Of a stretch of 64,000 bases of DNA, positions 1 to 7,867 are shown piece by piece. Below the pieces are notes generated by a model. The model saw only the letters and a list, made by a program, of their open reading frames with translations, had not been told where the DNA came from and ran no database searches. The stretch's first letter is position 1. Each line of letters opens with the position of its first letter. Made by a program: the position numbers and the translations under genes. Location of the stretch: positions 62,001-126,000 of the forward strand of contig NZ_JAADJU010000007.1 in assembly GCF_012933545.1 (NCBI RefSeq). Direction: 5' to 3'. Origin of the DNA: Rouxiella aceris (GTDB lineage Bacteria > Pseudomonadota > Gammaproteobacteria > Enterobacterales > Enterobacteriaceae).

Positions 1-479
1 CCGGCCAACTGGCGTATTGTCAGGCGTGAGTCGTGGATCATACCAATACGGATCACGGCATCGAATCCCTCATCAATAATATTGACCAGACGATCGCTAA
101 AATCCAACTCCAGTTCTATCTGCGGAAATTGCTGCTGAAACTCCACAAGATAGGGCATCAGATAGATGCCAAGCTGCGGCAGGGCAACGCGTAATTTCCC
201 CTGTGGCTCAGCCCTGGCCTGATTTAACTCATCCCTGGCAACTTCAAACTCGGCTAATATCCGTTGGCAGCGATCTTCGAATAGCTGTCCTTCGGCTGTC
301 AGGGTCATGGCCCTTGTTGAACGGTGAAATAATCTGACGCCCAATTCCTCTTCCAGTCGCACCACGGCTTTGCCCACCGCGGAGGACGAAATTCCCAGTC
401 GGCGACCCGCCTCGGTAAAACTGCGTGTTTCGGCGGCATGAACAAAGGCTCCTAACGCACTAAAATAATCCATTGCCAT
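1..479 (-). CDS. LysR-family transcriptional regulator, 3' part cut by window edge
   Basis: About 159 codons are visible, beginning MAMDYFSALG and still open at base 1. Residues 1-62 form a LysR winged helix-turn-helix (the SFTEAGRRLGISSSAVGKAV stretch is the recognition region), followed by a linker and the start of the substrate-binding domain. The ATG at 479 is chosen because AGGA lies about 7 bases upstream; a second in-frame ATG two codons later is also possible. The gene is divergent from the short-chain dehydrogenase at 900, the usual arrangement for a LysR activator or repressor and its target, so it probably controls that gene. The effector is unknown. Confidence 0.85.
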   Translation of the reverse strand, partial: MAMDYFSALGAFVHAAETRSFTEAGRRLGISSSAVGKAVVRLEEELGVRLFHRSTRAMTLTAEGQLFEDRCQRILAEFEVARDELNQARAEPQGKLRVALPQLGIYLMPYLVEFQQQFPQIELELDFSDRLVNIIDEGFDAVIRIGMIHDSRLTIRQLA

Positions 480-510
480 TTGACATCCTTATTACAGCTT
501 ATTATTCCGA

Positions 511-525
511 TATATTGTGAATATA
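511..525. promoter_or_regulatory. Candidate LysR operator in the lysR/dehydrogenase intergenic region
   Basis: TATATT-GTG-AATATA is a perfect 6-bp inverted repeat with a 3-base spacer, about 30 bp upstream of the lysR start. LysR proteins bind A/T-ended dyads of about this size next to their own start. The rest of 480-899 is AT-rich promoter space with no other clear signal. Binding is inferred from position and symmetry only. Confidence 0.3.
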
Positions 526-605
526 AGCCTATTTTTCTTTACATGAAAGCGCATTACAGTTTCTAGCTTGTAACTTGTGAAAATCTCCTTTTACACCAGC
601 GTTAC

Positions 606-863
606 TTATACTTCTGCCTTGCTTAATACAGACCTCTCGCTGGGCGCGCCGGCCACTTTATTAATTTGATGAATAATATCATGAAGATTTATTGATTGCG
701 GAATATCAGGAATAAATGTTCGGAGGGTTACCCGTGTTATCTGACGATCGGCGATGGGATATTCTTGAGTTAACGCATTCAGTAATAGCGTTAATAGTGA
801 GGGACCTGCCGTATCCTGCTTTATGCAGCGAAAAGGCCGCTGTGCGTTACGCGTTTTCCTCAC
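606..863 (-). CDS. Doubtful small reading frame, 85 codons
   Basis: A GTG-initiated frame between the divergent lysR and dehydrogenase genes. The translation shows no motif, signal peptide or membrane segment that I recognise, and the bases just upstream give no convincing ribosome-binding site. It would have to be transcribed through the lysR promoter region. It may be a chance frame or a decayed gene; it is listed because it is the only frame of size in a 420-base gap. Confidence 0.12.
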   Translation of the reverse strand: MRKTRNAQRPFRCIKQDTAGPSLLTLLLNALTQEYPIADRQITRVTLRTFIPDIPQSINLHDIIHQINKVAGAPSERSVLSKAEV

Positions 864-899
864 TTAACAAATAATTAATTTTATTTTAAGGAGAGCATG

Positions 900-1676
900 A
901 TGTCTCTTGAAGGGAAAAAAGCACTGGTAACCGGTGCTTCTCGTGGGCTGGGCCAGGCAATCGCGATTGCTTTGGCTCGCGCCGGTGCTGACGTCGCCAT
1001 TGCCGATATTTCGCTGGATTCTATCACCGAAACGGCTTCGCAAATTCGCGCACTGGGCAGAAAAGTGGTCGAGCTGACCGTTAACGTTGTCGAGTACGAC
1101 CAGGTACAGGCGATGGTGAAAAAAGCCGCCGCAGAACTTGGTACCCTGGATATTGCCGTCAACAACGCCGGTGTCCTCGGTTTATATAAAGTCAGCGATA
1201 TGCCACCGGAAGAGTGGGACCGCGTGATGAATATTAATGCTCGCGGTGTGTTCTATTGCTGCAAGGCCGAACTGGAAGTCATGCAACCACGTAAATTTGG
1301 CCGCATTATCAATACTGCTTCCATTGCCGGTAAGGTGGGCTTGCCGGATCTGGCGCATTATTCCGCCTCCAAATTTGCTGTAATTGGTTTTACCAATGCT
1401 CTGGCCAAAGAAGTCGCCCACGAAGGCATTACCGTCAATGCGGTTTGCCCTGGTATTGTCGGCACCGGTATGTGGCGTGGACCTCAGGGTATTGCCCAGC
1501 GATGGGCCAATCCTGGCGAAACAGAAGAGCAGGCCTGGGTGCGCTTACAAGGATCTTTATTGCCCCAAGGGATTGCACAGACCCCGGAAGACATTGCCGA
1601 TATGGTGATTTACCTGACAACAGCGGCCCATGTCACCGGACAGGCGCTGGCCGTTGACGGCGGTTTCTCTCTCTAA
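900..1676 (+). CDS. Short-chain dehydrogenase/reductase (SDR), NAD(P)-dependent
   Basis: A 258-residue classical SDR acting in the cytoplasm on an unidentified alcohol or carbonyl substrate. The cofactor motif TGASRGLG is at residues 11-18, NNAG at 88-91, and the catalytic Ser141, Tyr154 and Lys158 (YSASK) are all present. PG and TG motifs follow, and the C-terminus is the usual VDGGFSL type, so the enzyme should be active. Two adjacent ATGs (897 and 900) follow AAGGAG at 888-893; the second has the better spacing. It is divergent from the LysR gene at 1-479 and followed by a strong hairpin, so it forms its own transcription unit. Confidence 0.88.
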   Translation: MSLEGKKALVTGASRGLGQAIAIALARAGADVAIADISLDSITETASQIRALGRKVVELTVNVVEYDQVQAMVKKAAAELGTLDIAVNNAGVLGLYKVSDMPPEEWDRVMNINARGVFYCCKAELEVMQPRKFGRIINTASIAGKVGLPDLAHYSASKFAVIGFTNALAKEVAHEGITVNAVCPGIVGTGMWRGPQGIAQRWANPGETEEQAWVRLQGSLLPQGIAQTPEDIADMVIYLTTAAHVTGQALAVDGGFSL

Positions 1677-1698
1677 GTCCTCTTTTGCAGGTTAGTAA

Positions 1699-1760
1699 GC
1701 TAACGCGACGACCAATGCTGGTTTTCCAGATGCCAGGTTGTCGCGTTAACTGTTGTTTTT
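1699..1760 (+). terminator. Intrinsic terminator after the SDR gene
   Basis: Arms 1699-1713 and 1736-1750 pair over 15 positions with only two C/T or G/A differences. The loop carries a second small hairpin (CTGG-TTTT-CCAG, 1718-1729). A T-rich run follows at 1751-1760. A further small hairpin (GTTATCTC/GAGATAAC) lies near 1799-1824, in the otherwise empty stretch before the rcn promoter. Confidence 0.7.
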
Positions 1761-1906
1761 CGTATTTTCCTTTTTAAATAATCTGTTGTGTTGATTCCGT
1801 TATCTCGATTTTTTGGAGATAACATGCTCTTTATGTGCTTGCTCTGCTCTGCGGGAGCATTAATCAAGCGATCCACTTAGTGGTTAAGCGGGCAGTTAAT
1901 AATTTT

Positions 1907-1959
1907 TTGCCAGCGGCCCCCCAACTCAGTATGCTTATCCTATCCCCCCCGATAGGATA
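1907..1959 (+). promoter_or_regulatory. rcn promoter with overlapping RcnR-type C-tract operator
   Basis: A candidate -35 TTGCCA (1907-1912) and -10 TATGCT (1930-1935) are 17 bases apart. Immediately downstream lies a perfect 9-bp inverted repeat, TATCCTATC (1936-1944) and GATAGGATA (1951-1959), around six C residues, making a seven-C tract with the arm. A G/C tract flanked by short A/T-rich inverted arms is the known operator form of the RcnR/CsoR family. The right arm also contains AGGA (1954-1957), the probable ribosome-binding site of the repressor gene, so repressor binding would cover both the transcription start and the start of the message's ribosome site. Confidence 0.7.
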
Positions 1960-1964
1960 TCTTT

Positions 1965-2234
1965 ATGCATGCTCATACCAAACACCCCGAGATTATCAAA
2001 CGCCTTAAGCGCGCCACCGGCCATCTTAATAGCACCATCAAAATGCTCGAAGATCAGCGCAGTTGCCTGGATATTGCCCAGCAGTTGCAGGCGGTAGAAA
2101 AAGCCGTAGCCAATGCCAAAAAAGTGCTGATCCACGATCACCTCGATCATTGTCTCGATCACGCCATTCTTGCTGACGGGCAGGTTTCCCCTGATGTTAT
2201 TCGCGAATTTAAAGAAATTACCAAATATCTCTGA
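1965..2234 (+). CDS. rcnR: RcnR/CsoR-family metal-responsive repressor
   Basis: An 89-residue all-helical repressor of the CsoR/RcnR/FrmR family, expected to act as a tetramer that releases DNA on binding Ni(II), Co(II) or a related effector. Cys34 and His59 fall where E. coli RcnR has its ligands Cys35 and His60, but the position matching His64 is Cys63, and the N-terminus is MHAH with His2 and His4. That ligand set differs from E. coli RcnR, so metal choice may differ too. The start lies 5 bases after its probable operator, implying autoregulation. The efflux gene follows 8 bases after the stop, in the same transcript. The symbol is by family and context. Confidence 0.82.
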   Translation: MHAHTKHPEIIKRLKRATGHLNSTIKMLEDQRSCLDIAQQLQAVEKAVANAKKVLIHDHLDHCLDHAILADGQVSPDVIREFKEITKYL

Positions 2235-2242
2235 GGTTATGC

Positions 2243-3352
2243 ATGCCTGATTTCACGGTTTTACTGCAACAAGGCGGGGCCAATGCCTGGCTATTTATTC
2301 CCAGCGCCATTTTGCTCGGCGCATTGCATGGGCTGGAGCCGGGTCATTCCAAGACCATGATGGCGGCCTTTATTGTTGCGGTTCGCGGGACGATCAAACA
2401 GGCGATACTGCTTGGCCTGGCGGCGACCTTTTCCCATACCATTATTGTTTGGGTGATTGCCTTTGGCGGTATGATGATCAGTCGTAAATTTACCGCCGAC
2501 GCCAGCGAGCCTTACTTTCAGCTGATCTCGGCGCTGATTATTATCGCCACGGCAATATGGATGTTTGGGCGCACCTGGCGCGGTGAGCGGCAGTGGAAGA
2601 GAGAGCAACAGTTGGCGGCAGAACACGCCGCCGAGCACGATGCGCGGGTGATCGATACCGGCCACGGCCAGGTAGCCTTGTCCATTTATGAACAGGGCAT
2701 GGCCCCGCACTGGCGTCTGGCCACCTTAAGCGGCCAGTCCTGGTCGGCGAAATCAGCAACGGTTACCGTCTTTCGCCCAAAAGGTTTTGCGCAGATTTTT
2801 GAGTTTGAGCAGCATGACGGTTTTCTGCAATCAGTGCGTAGTATTGCCGAGCCTCATCAGTTTAAAGCCAGGCTGTCACTGGGACACGGCGGCCATTCGC
2901 ATGATTATGATGTGGAATTTCATGAGCACGACCATGCGCAGCTTGCCGGGTTGGATCCCGCTTCGGCGGAGTATCAGGACGCCCATGAAAAGGCCCATGC
3001 CAATGATATCCAAAAGCGTTTTAGCCATCGTGAAGTGACCACCGGACAAATTGTACTGTTTGGACTGACCGGTGGGCTGATCCCTTGTCCGGCAGCGATC
3101 ACCGTCCTGTTGCTGTGCCTGCAGGTGAAGGCATTTACTCTGGGAGCGGCGCTGGTACTGTGCTTTAGCATTGGCCTGGCATTGACCATGGTCACCGTTG
3201 GCGTTGCCGCCGCCTATAGTGTGCAGCAGGCCAGCAAGCGTTGGGGTGGCTTTAGTACCCTGGCGCGCCGTGCTCCTTACTTCTCCAGTCTGTTGATTGC
3301 CGCTGTTGGCCTGTATATGGGCATTCACGGCTGGACCGGCTTGATGCGTTAA
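2243..3352 (+). CDS. rcnA: Nickel/cobalt efflux protein RcnA with an extra loop domain
   Basis: A 369-residue inner-membrane exporter. The N-terminal segments (HGLEPGHSKTM at residues 29-39) and the C-terminal half (GLTGGLIPCPAAITVLL) match E. coli RcnA closely. E. coli RcnA is about 274 residues with a short His-rich loop; here the loop after the third membrane segment is replaced by about 95 residues (roughly 135-228) of strand-rich sequence ending in the His-rich stretch GHGGHSHDYDVEFHEHDH. This looks like an inserted folded domain that could sense or deliver metal. It is co-transcribed with the repressor gene; GAGGT precedes the start. The 3' end overlaps the convergent lysR gene by 4 bases. 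Confidence 0.88.
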   Translation: MPDFTVLLQQGGANAWLFIPSAILLGALHGLEPGHSKTMMAAFIVAVRGTIKQAILLGLAATFSHTIIVWVIAFGGMMISRKFTADASEPYFQLISALIIIATAIWMFGRTWRGERQWKREQQLAAEHAAEHDARVIDTGHGQVALSIYEQGMAPHWRLATLSGQSWSAKSATVTVFRPKGFAQIFEFEQHDGFLQSVRSIAEPHQFKARLSLGHGGHSHDYDVEFHEHDHAQLAGLDPASAEYQDAHEKAHANDIQKRFSHREVTTGQIVLFGLTGGLIPCPAAITVLLLCLQVKAFTLGAALVLCFSIGLALTMVTVGVAAAYSVQQASKRWGGFSTLARRAPYFSSLLIAAVGLYMGIHGWTGLMR

Positions 3353-4296
3353 CGGCTGGCTTTACCCGGCGGCTGCGTGCCGCTGAGTTCGGGCATGATT
3401 TTGCGGATCAGTTCCAGAAACTTCAGCAGCCGCGCCGGGTAGTAGCTGGCATAGGGATAGAACAGATAGACCGGCAGAGGTTTGGCGCGCCACTGCGGTA
3501 AAATATTCACCAGGCTGCCGTCGGCAATGTTGTCATTGACAATCCAGGCGGAAACGATGGCCGCACCCAAGCCTGATTCGGTGGCCTTGCGCGCTGCATA
3601 CAGGCTATCGGTGCTCATTTTCGGGGCGATTTCGAACTGATAGTTTTGCTGGGTAGTAGCATGGTGCAAAGTGACTTCATTACGATAATAGGTGCTGAGC
3701 GCCACCCAGGGCAGTGCGGCGAGATCCTCAACCTGGCTGATTTGCGGATAGCGGGCCAGCAGGGCAGGAGAGGCCACCACAATGCGCGGGACCTCGGCCA
3801 ATAATATCGCCACCATCGAGGGATCGGTGATTTCACCGACCTGGATCGCACAATCAATATGTTCGGAAATAAACTCCGGGGTGCGGTCGTTCAGCATCCA
3901 GTCTACCGACATATTGCTGTAGCGCTGCAGATACTCGGTCAGTGGTGCAATCAACTGGTCCTGGCCAAAGGCATGAGGCGCCCGCACGCGCAGAATACCC
4001 GCAGGTTGATCGCCAGCTCCCCGCAGTTCATCTTCCAGCGCTTCCCAGCGTTCAATCAGCAGCTTGGCATGGCGGTAACAGCGTTCACCGTCGTCGGTAA
4101 GCTTCATCTCGTGGGTGGTACGCATAATCAATTTACAGCCAAGCAAACGCTCCAGCGTCTGCAACCGTCGACTGACGGTAGGCTGGCTGGTGGCCATTTG
4201 CGCGGCAGCAGACGACAGGCTACCGCTTTCTTTGATGCGCACAAAAGTTTGCATCAGCTCTATGCGGTCTATGCCGCCGGAAGAAGGTAGGTTCAT
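3349..4296 (-). CDS. LysR-family transcriptional regulator
   Basis: A 315-residue LysR protein. The helix-turn-helix (GSLSSAAAQMATSQPTVSRR) falls at about residues 26-45 and the effector-binding domain at about 95-300. It is divergent from the MFS exporter at 4418, its likely target. The start at 4296 has no good ribosome-binding site and its ATG lies inside the palindrome at 4295-4309. An internal Met (MQTFVRIKESG) is an alternative start, but it would leave only about ten residues before the helix-turn-helix. The effector is unknown. Confidence 0.85.
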   Translation of the reverse strand: MNLPSSGGIDRIELMQTFVRIKESGSLSSAAAQMATSQPTVSRRLQTLERLLGCKLIMRTTHEMKLTDDGERCYRHAKLLIERWEALEDELRGAGDQPAGILRVRAPHAFGQDQLIAPLTEYLQRYSNMSVDWMLNDRTPEFISEHIDCAIQVGEITDPSMVAILLAEVPRIVVASPALLARYPQISQVEDLAALPWVALSTYYRNEVTLHHATTQQNYQFEIAPKMSTDSLYAARKATESGLGAAIVSAWIVNDNIADGSLVNILPQWRAKPLPVYLFYPYASYYPARLLKFLELIRKIMPELSGTQPPGKASR

Positions 4297-4309
4297 ACGT
4301 AATACGTAT
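4295..4309. promoter_or_regulatory. Palindrome overlapping the lysR start codon
   Basis: ATACGTA-A-TACGTAT is a perfect 7-bp inverted repeat around one base, overlapping the ATG of the LysR gene. A regulator bound here would block its own gene, so an autoregulatory operator is plausible. Support is from symmetry and position only. Confidence 0.35.
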
Positions 4310-4417
4310 AACAGTTTTACCTTTCAGCTGGCTACCACTTATTACCGCTTCGGATAAAAATGCCTGCATTGAAACGACGGCCATTACGGCCATCTTATGA
4401 CCAGCAGGGCACATATC

Positions 4418-5626
4418 ATGTCAGAACAAAGTATTCAGGGTGTGACAGTACGGGAACCGGCAGCACTTCCGGCTAAAATGGTTTTTACCCTGGCGGCCGG
4501 GGCCGGGCTCAGCGTGGCTTCTATCTATTACAGCCAACCGATGTTGGGCATTATGGGTAGCGGGGTGAACGCCAGCCTGAGTCAAACCGGTATGGTACCG
4601 ACTTTGACCCAAATCGGTTATGCACTGGGGATCCTGTTTCTGGTCCCGCTGGGCGACCGTTTTGATCGTCGCAATATTATTTTATTTAAAAGCCTGTTGT
4701 TGACGCTGGCTCTGCTGCTGTGTGGCTTTGCTCCCGGCATCCACAGTCTGCTGATCATCAGCTTACTGATTGGTGCCGCAGCGACGTTGGCGCAGGATAT
4801 TGTCCCGGCATCGGCAACTCTGGCACCGGTGGCGGTGCGCGGTAAAACGGTAGGCACGGTGATGACCGGTCTGCTGGTGGGGATTTTGCTCTCGCGGGTG
4901 GTCAGCGGTGTCGTGGCGGAATACTTCGGCTGGCGAGCTATGTACCAATTGGCAGCACTGAGCGTAGCGTTGATTGGTCTGGCGTTGTGGCGGGTATTGC
5001 CACGTTTTACCCCCGGTACCGAGATGTCATATCCCGCGTTGCTGCTGTCGATGCGTCATCTGTGGCTGCGTTATAAAACGCTGCGCCGTGCTGCACTGTC
5101 GCAGGGGCTGCTCTCTGTGGGCTTTAGCGCCTTCTGGTCTACGCTGGCGATTATGCTTAGTGACACATATCATTTGGGCAGCGGCGTGGCCGGGGCTTTT
5201 GGTCTGGCCGGTGCCGCCGGTGCTCTGGCTGCCCCTCTGGCCGGTAAACTGGCTGACAAACAAGGTCCGGCTCGTGTCACTCAGTTGGGTTCGGCGCTGG
5301 TAATGGTTTCCTTTGCCGCCATGTTCCTGCTGCCCTGGTTATCTCCCCATGCGCAGCTGGCGCTGATCGTGCTTAGTGCCATAGGTTTTGATCTCGGGGT
5401 GCAGGCAACGCTGGTTTCTCACCAGACGCTGGTTTACGGACTGGAACCTGCCGCTCGCGGTCGTCTAAACGCCTTGCTGTTTACCGTGGTATTTATCGGT
5501 ATGGCCGTTGGCTCGGCGCTGGGCAGTAAAGCGCTGGAGTTGGGCGGCTGGTCTGGCGTGGTTGCCCTGGCAACCCTGGCCGGTGCCGCCAGCCTGCTGG
5601 TGCGGATGATGAGCCGCAAGCTTTAA
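4418..5626 (+). CDS. MFS transporter, probable drug/metabolite exporter
   Basis: A 402-residue major facilitator with about 12 hydrophobic segments. The loop after the second segment carries the MFS signature in the form PLGDRFDRRN, and the sixth-seventh segment region has the usual basic loop. It belongs to the AraJ/YgaY-like group of small-molecule exporters; the substrate cannot be read. The ATG at 4418 is preferred over the one at 4397 because AGCAGGG lies 8 bases before it. It is divergent from the LysR gene and closed by a good terminator. Confidence 0.82.
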   Translation: MSEQSIQGVTVREPAALPAKMVFTLAAGAGLSVASIYYSQPMLGIMGSGVNASLSQTGMVPTLTQIGYALGILFLVPLGDRFDRRNIILFKSLLLTLALLLCGFAPGIHSLLIISLLIGAAATLAQDIVPASATLAPVAVRGKTVGTVMTGLLVGILLSRVVSGVVAEYFGWRAMYQLAALSVALIGLALWRVLPRFTPGTEMSYPALLLSMRHLWLRYKTLRRAALSQGLLSVGFSAFWSTLAIMLSDTYHLGSGVAGAFGLAGAAGALAAPLAGKLADKQGPARVTQLGSALVMVSFAAMFLLPWLSPHAQLALIVLSAIGFDLGVQATLVSHQTLVYGLEPAARGRLNALLFTVVFIGMAVGSALGSKALELGGWSGVVALATLAGAASLLVRMMSRKL

Positions 5627-5645
5627 AGCAGTTCAGGTAGTGAAC

Positions 5646-5680
5646 AGGGCGCAGGCGTTTAACGGCTGCGCCCTTTGTTA
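5646..5680 (+). terminator. Intrinsic terminator after the MFS gene
   Basis: AGGGCGCA (5646-5653) pairs perfectly with TGCGCCCT (5667-5674), with a G/C pair and short loop inside, followed by TTGTTATTT. It lies 20 bases after the MFS stop codon. Confidence 0.75.
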
Positions 5681-5793
5681 TTTAGCAGCGCAAGGCACAG
5701 AGTGATCATGCCCGAGCTGGTTCAAATTGTTTTAAAAGTGTAGCCTGTTGCCAGGGTGGATCCACCACTGCTTTTTTAGAGAAGGAAAAGAGA

Positions 5794-6339
5794 ATGACCA
5801 TCGAATATGCAATCATCGCGGGTGGCTGTTTCTGGTGTACAGAAGCGGTGTTCAAAGATGTTATTGGTGTCGAAACCGTAGAAAGTGGTTATACCGGCGG
5901 TAAAAATGCCAATCCAACCTATGAACAGGTGTGCAGTGGCGAAACCGGCCACGCCGAAGCTATCCGCATTGGTTTTGATGCCGACAAGCTAAAATACGGC
6001 GATTTGCTGGATATCAGTTTTGCTACCCACGATCCAACGCAGTTAAATCGTCAGGGGAATGATATCGGCACTCAGTATCGTTCAGCGATATTTCCAGCCA
6101 ATGAGCAGCAGAAGCAAGAGGCCGAAGCGGCCATTGCTCGTGCGCAGGCGGATCTCGCTGAGCCTGTCGTGACCACCATTGAACCGCTGGGCGCATGGTA
6201 TCCTGCGGAAAATTATCATCAGGATTACTGGGACGGTGCCGGTCAGCGCAATGGTTACTGCCTGGCGGTGATCCCACCAAAATTGCAGAAGCTGCGCAAG
6301 AGCTTCGCCAAACGCAGTAAAACCCTGCAAGATCAGTAA
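5794..6339 (+). CDS. msrA: Peptide methionine-S-sulfoxide reductase
   Basis: A 181-residue MsrA that reduces the S-form of methionine sulfoxide in damaged proteins. The catalytic motif GGCFWC places the nucleophile at Cys12 and a second Cys at 15. GYTGG, HDPTQLNRQGNDIGTQYRS and the family's AENYHQDY motif are present. It is shorter than E. coli MsrA (212 residues) because it lacks the N-terminal extension, as in the compact MsrA form. GAAGGAAAAG precedes the start. It is convergent with qorR, 10 bases away, and appears monocistronic. Confidence 0.93.
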   Translation: MTIEYAIIAGGCFWCTEAVFKDVIGVETVESGYTGGKNANPTYEQVCSGETGHAEAIRIGFDADKLKYGDLLDISFATHDPTQLNRQGNDIGTQYRSAIFPANEQQKQEAEAAIARAQADLAEPVVTTIEPLGAWYPAENYHQDYWDGAGQRNGYCLAVIPPKLQKLRKSFAKRSKTLQDQ

Positions 6340-6349
6340 ACCTTCGCTG

Positions 6350-6769
6350 TTATTCAGCCAATGCCGTTTCACGCGGCTGGCGCTGAGCCATAATACGATG
6401 CAGGTTGCTTTCGAGCCAATCGGCCAGCCCGACAACCTGCTCTTTTACCTCGCTGCCCAGTGGCGTCAGACTATAGTCGACGTGCGGTGGCACCACCGCA
6501 TGCGCCACGCGATGGATAAAGCCGTCCTCTTCCAGCGCCTGAAGGGTTTGCGCCAGCATTTTTTCACTGACCCCGCCAATTTTTCTGCGTAGTTCGCTAA
6601 ACCGCAACGTCTCTTCACTTAAGGCAATGAGTACCAACAGGCCCCAGCGGCTGGTGATATGGCGCAATATCTCCCGCGAGGGGCAATCGGCGCTCATCAG
6701 TTCACCGCGGCGCATCTGTTCAATCAGCGAAGGGGCAGCGGGTTGGGCAGGCAATAAATTATTTTTCAT
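6350..6769 (-). CDS. qorR: HxlR-family redox-sensing repressor of qorB
   Basis: A 139-residue HxlR-type winged-helix protein. A single Cys (SADCPSREIL, about residue 29) sits just before the DNA-binding core, the position at which QorR/YodB-type proteins sense oxidants and quinones. In E. coli the pair ytfH/ytfG (qorR/qorB) has the same divergent layout, and the neighbour here is qorB. The start is ATG at 6769 and the shared dyad begins at the next base, so it should repress both genes. Reversible Cys oxidation is inferred from the family. Confidence 0.82.
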   Translation of the reverse strand: MKNNLLPAQPAAPSLIEQMRRGELMSADCPSREILRHITSRWGLLVLIALSEETLRFSELRRKIGGVSEKMLAQTLQALEEDGFIHRVAHAVVPPHVDYSLTPLGSEVKEQVVGLADWLESNLHRIMAQRQPRETALAE

Positions 6770-6804
6770 ACTAACCTTTAGGTACGTACTTACGTAAAGT
6801 TAGT
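6770..6804. promoter_or_regulatory. Inverted repeat between qorR and qorB, probable QorR operator
   Basis: ACTAAC at the left and GTTAGT at the right enclose CTTTA/TAAAG and a central GTACGTAC palindrome. The outer arms and the centre are symmetric, with a one-base slip between them. It directly abuts the qorR start codon and lies about 100 bases before qorB, as expected for a repressor controlling both directions. Confidence 0.5.
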
Positions 6805-6903
6805 ATATCGCATAACATGATCTTAAGGACGACTTTTACTACTGATTTTAAGAACGCTTGGTCCTGAAAGAACATTGCTTATAACCTGATTTGGAGAATA
6901 AAG

Positions 6904-7764
6904 ATGATTGCAATTACCGGTGCGACCGGCCAGCTTGGCCGTTTAGTGATTGAGACACTGTTAAAAACCCTGCCTGCGGATCAGCTGATTGCTGCGGTGC
7001 GCAACCCGGAAAAAGCCAAAGATCTGGCGGCACTGGGCATTGAAGTGCGCAAGGCAGATTATAGCCAACCCGCTACCCTCGACAGCGCATTTCAGGGTGT
7101 GGACAAGCTGTTGCTGATCTCCTCCAGTGAAGTTGGCCAGCGTGAAGTACAGCATCAGGCGGTAATTGATGCGGCCAAACGCGCTCAGGTCAAGCTACTG
7201 GCGTATACCAGCCTGCTGCATGCCGATACCTCTCCGTTGGGATTGGGCGTTGAGCACCGCGCCACTGAAGCGGCATTAAAGGCCTCGGGCTTACCGGTTG
7301 TCTTGCTGCGTAATGGCTGGTACACCGAAAACTATGCAGCCAGCATTGCTCCGGCCCTGGCACACCATGCCTTTATTGGTGCTGTAGGGGAAGGGCGCAT
7401 CGCTTCTGCTGCTCGCGCCGACTATGCCGCTGCTGCCGCTGCCGTACTGCTACTCGATGATCAGGCAGGCAAAGTTTACGAACTGGCAGGGGACCAGGCC
7501 TATACGCTGACCGAGTTTGCTGCCGCCATCTCCAGCCTGTCGGGGGAAACGGTAAACTACGTCAACCTGCCAGAGGCCGAATTTGCCAAGGCGCTGATTG
7601 GCGCAGGTTTGCCGGAAGGGCTGTCGTTGATGCTGGCTGACTCTGATGTGGGTGCCAGCAAAGGCGGCCTGTTTGATGACAGTCATAGTCTTAGCAAACT
7701 GATCGGTCGCGCGACCACCGACTATCAGACGGTGATTGCCGACACCCTGGCCGCACTGCGCTAA
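6904..7764 (+). CDS. qorB: NAD(P)H:quinone oxidoreductase, NmrA-like
   Basis: A 286-residue atypical SDR of the NmrA family that reduces quinones using NADPH. The dinucleotide motif GATGQLG is at residues 6-12, followed by AAVRNPEKA, the NADPH-binding loop. The sequence aligns end to end with E. coli QorB (YtfG, 286 residues). TTTGGAGAATAAAG precedes the ATG. It is divergent from its regulator qorR with a palindrome between them, so it is probably induced by quinone or oxidative stress. Confidence 0.9.
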   Translation: MIAITGATGQLGRLVIETLLKTLPADQLIAAVRNPEKAKDLAALGIEVRKADYSQPATLDSAFQGVDKLLLISSSEVGQREVQHQAVIDAAKRAQVKLLAYTSLLHADTSPLGLGVEHRATEAALKASGLPVVLLRNGWYTENYAASIAPALAHHAFIGAVGEGRIASAARADYAAAAAAVLLLDDQAGKVYELAGDQAYTLTEFAAAISSLSGETVNYVNLPEAEFAKALIGAGLPEGLSLMLADSDVGASKGGLFDDSHSLSKLIGRATTDYQTVIADTLAALR

Positions 7765-7776
7765 GATGCGATCGCC

Positions 7777-7808
7777 ACAGGGTGCCGTTTATTTGCCCGG
7801 CCCCCTGT
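7777..7808. terminator. Hairpin after qorB
   Basis: ACAGGGTGCCG (7777-7787) pairs with CGGCCCCCTGT (7798-7808) with one mismatch. No T-run follows, so it may be a weak terminator or a message-stabilising stem. Confidence 0.35.
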
Positions 7809-7867
7809 TATAGTATGGACGTTATCCTGGCTTTCGGGCCGCTAACGTCCTGCTACTGAGGTGCAAA

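Noticed and set aside
2291-3328. Long minus-strand frames opposite rcnA
   Set aside because: They mirror a gene with clear homology on the plus strand and have no motif of their own.
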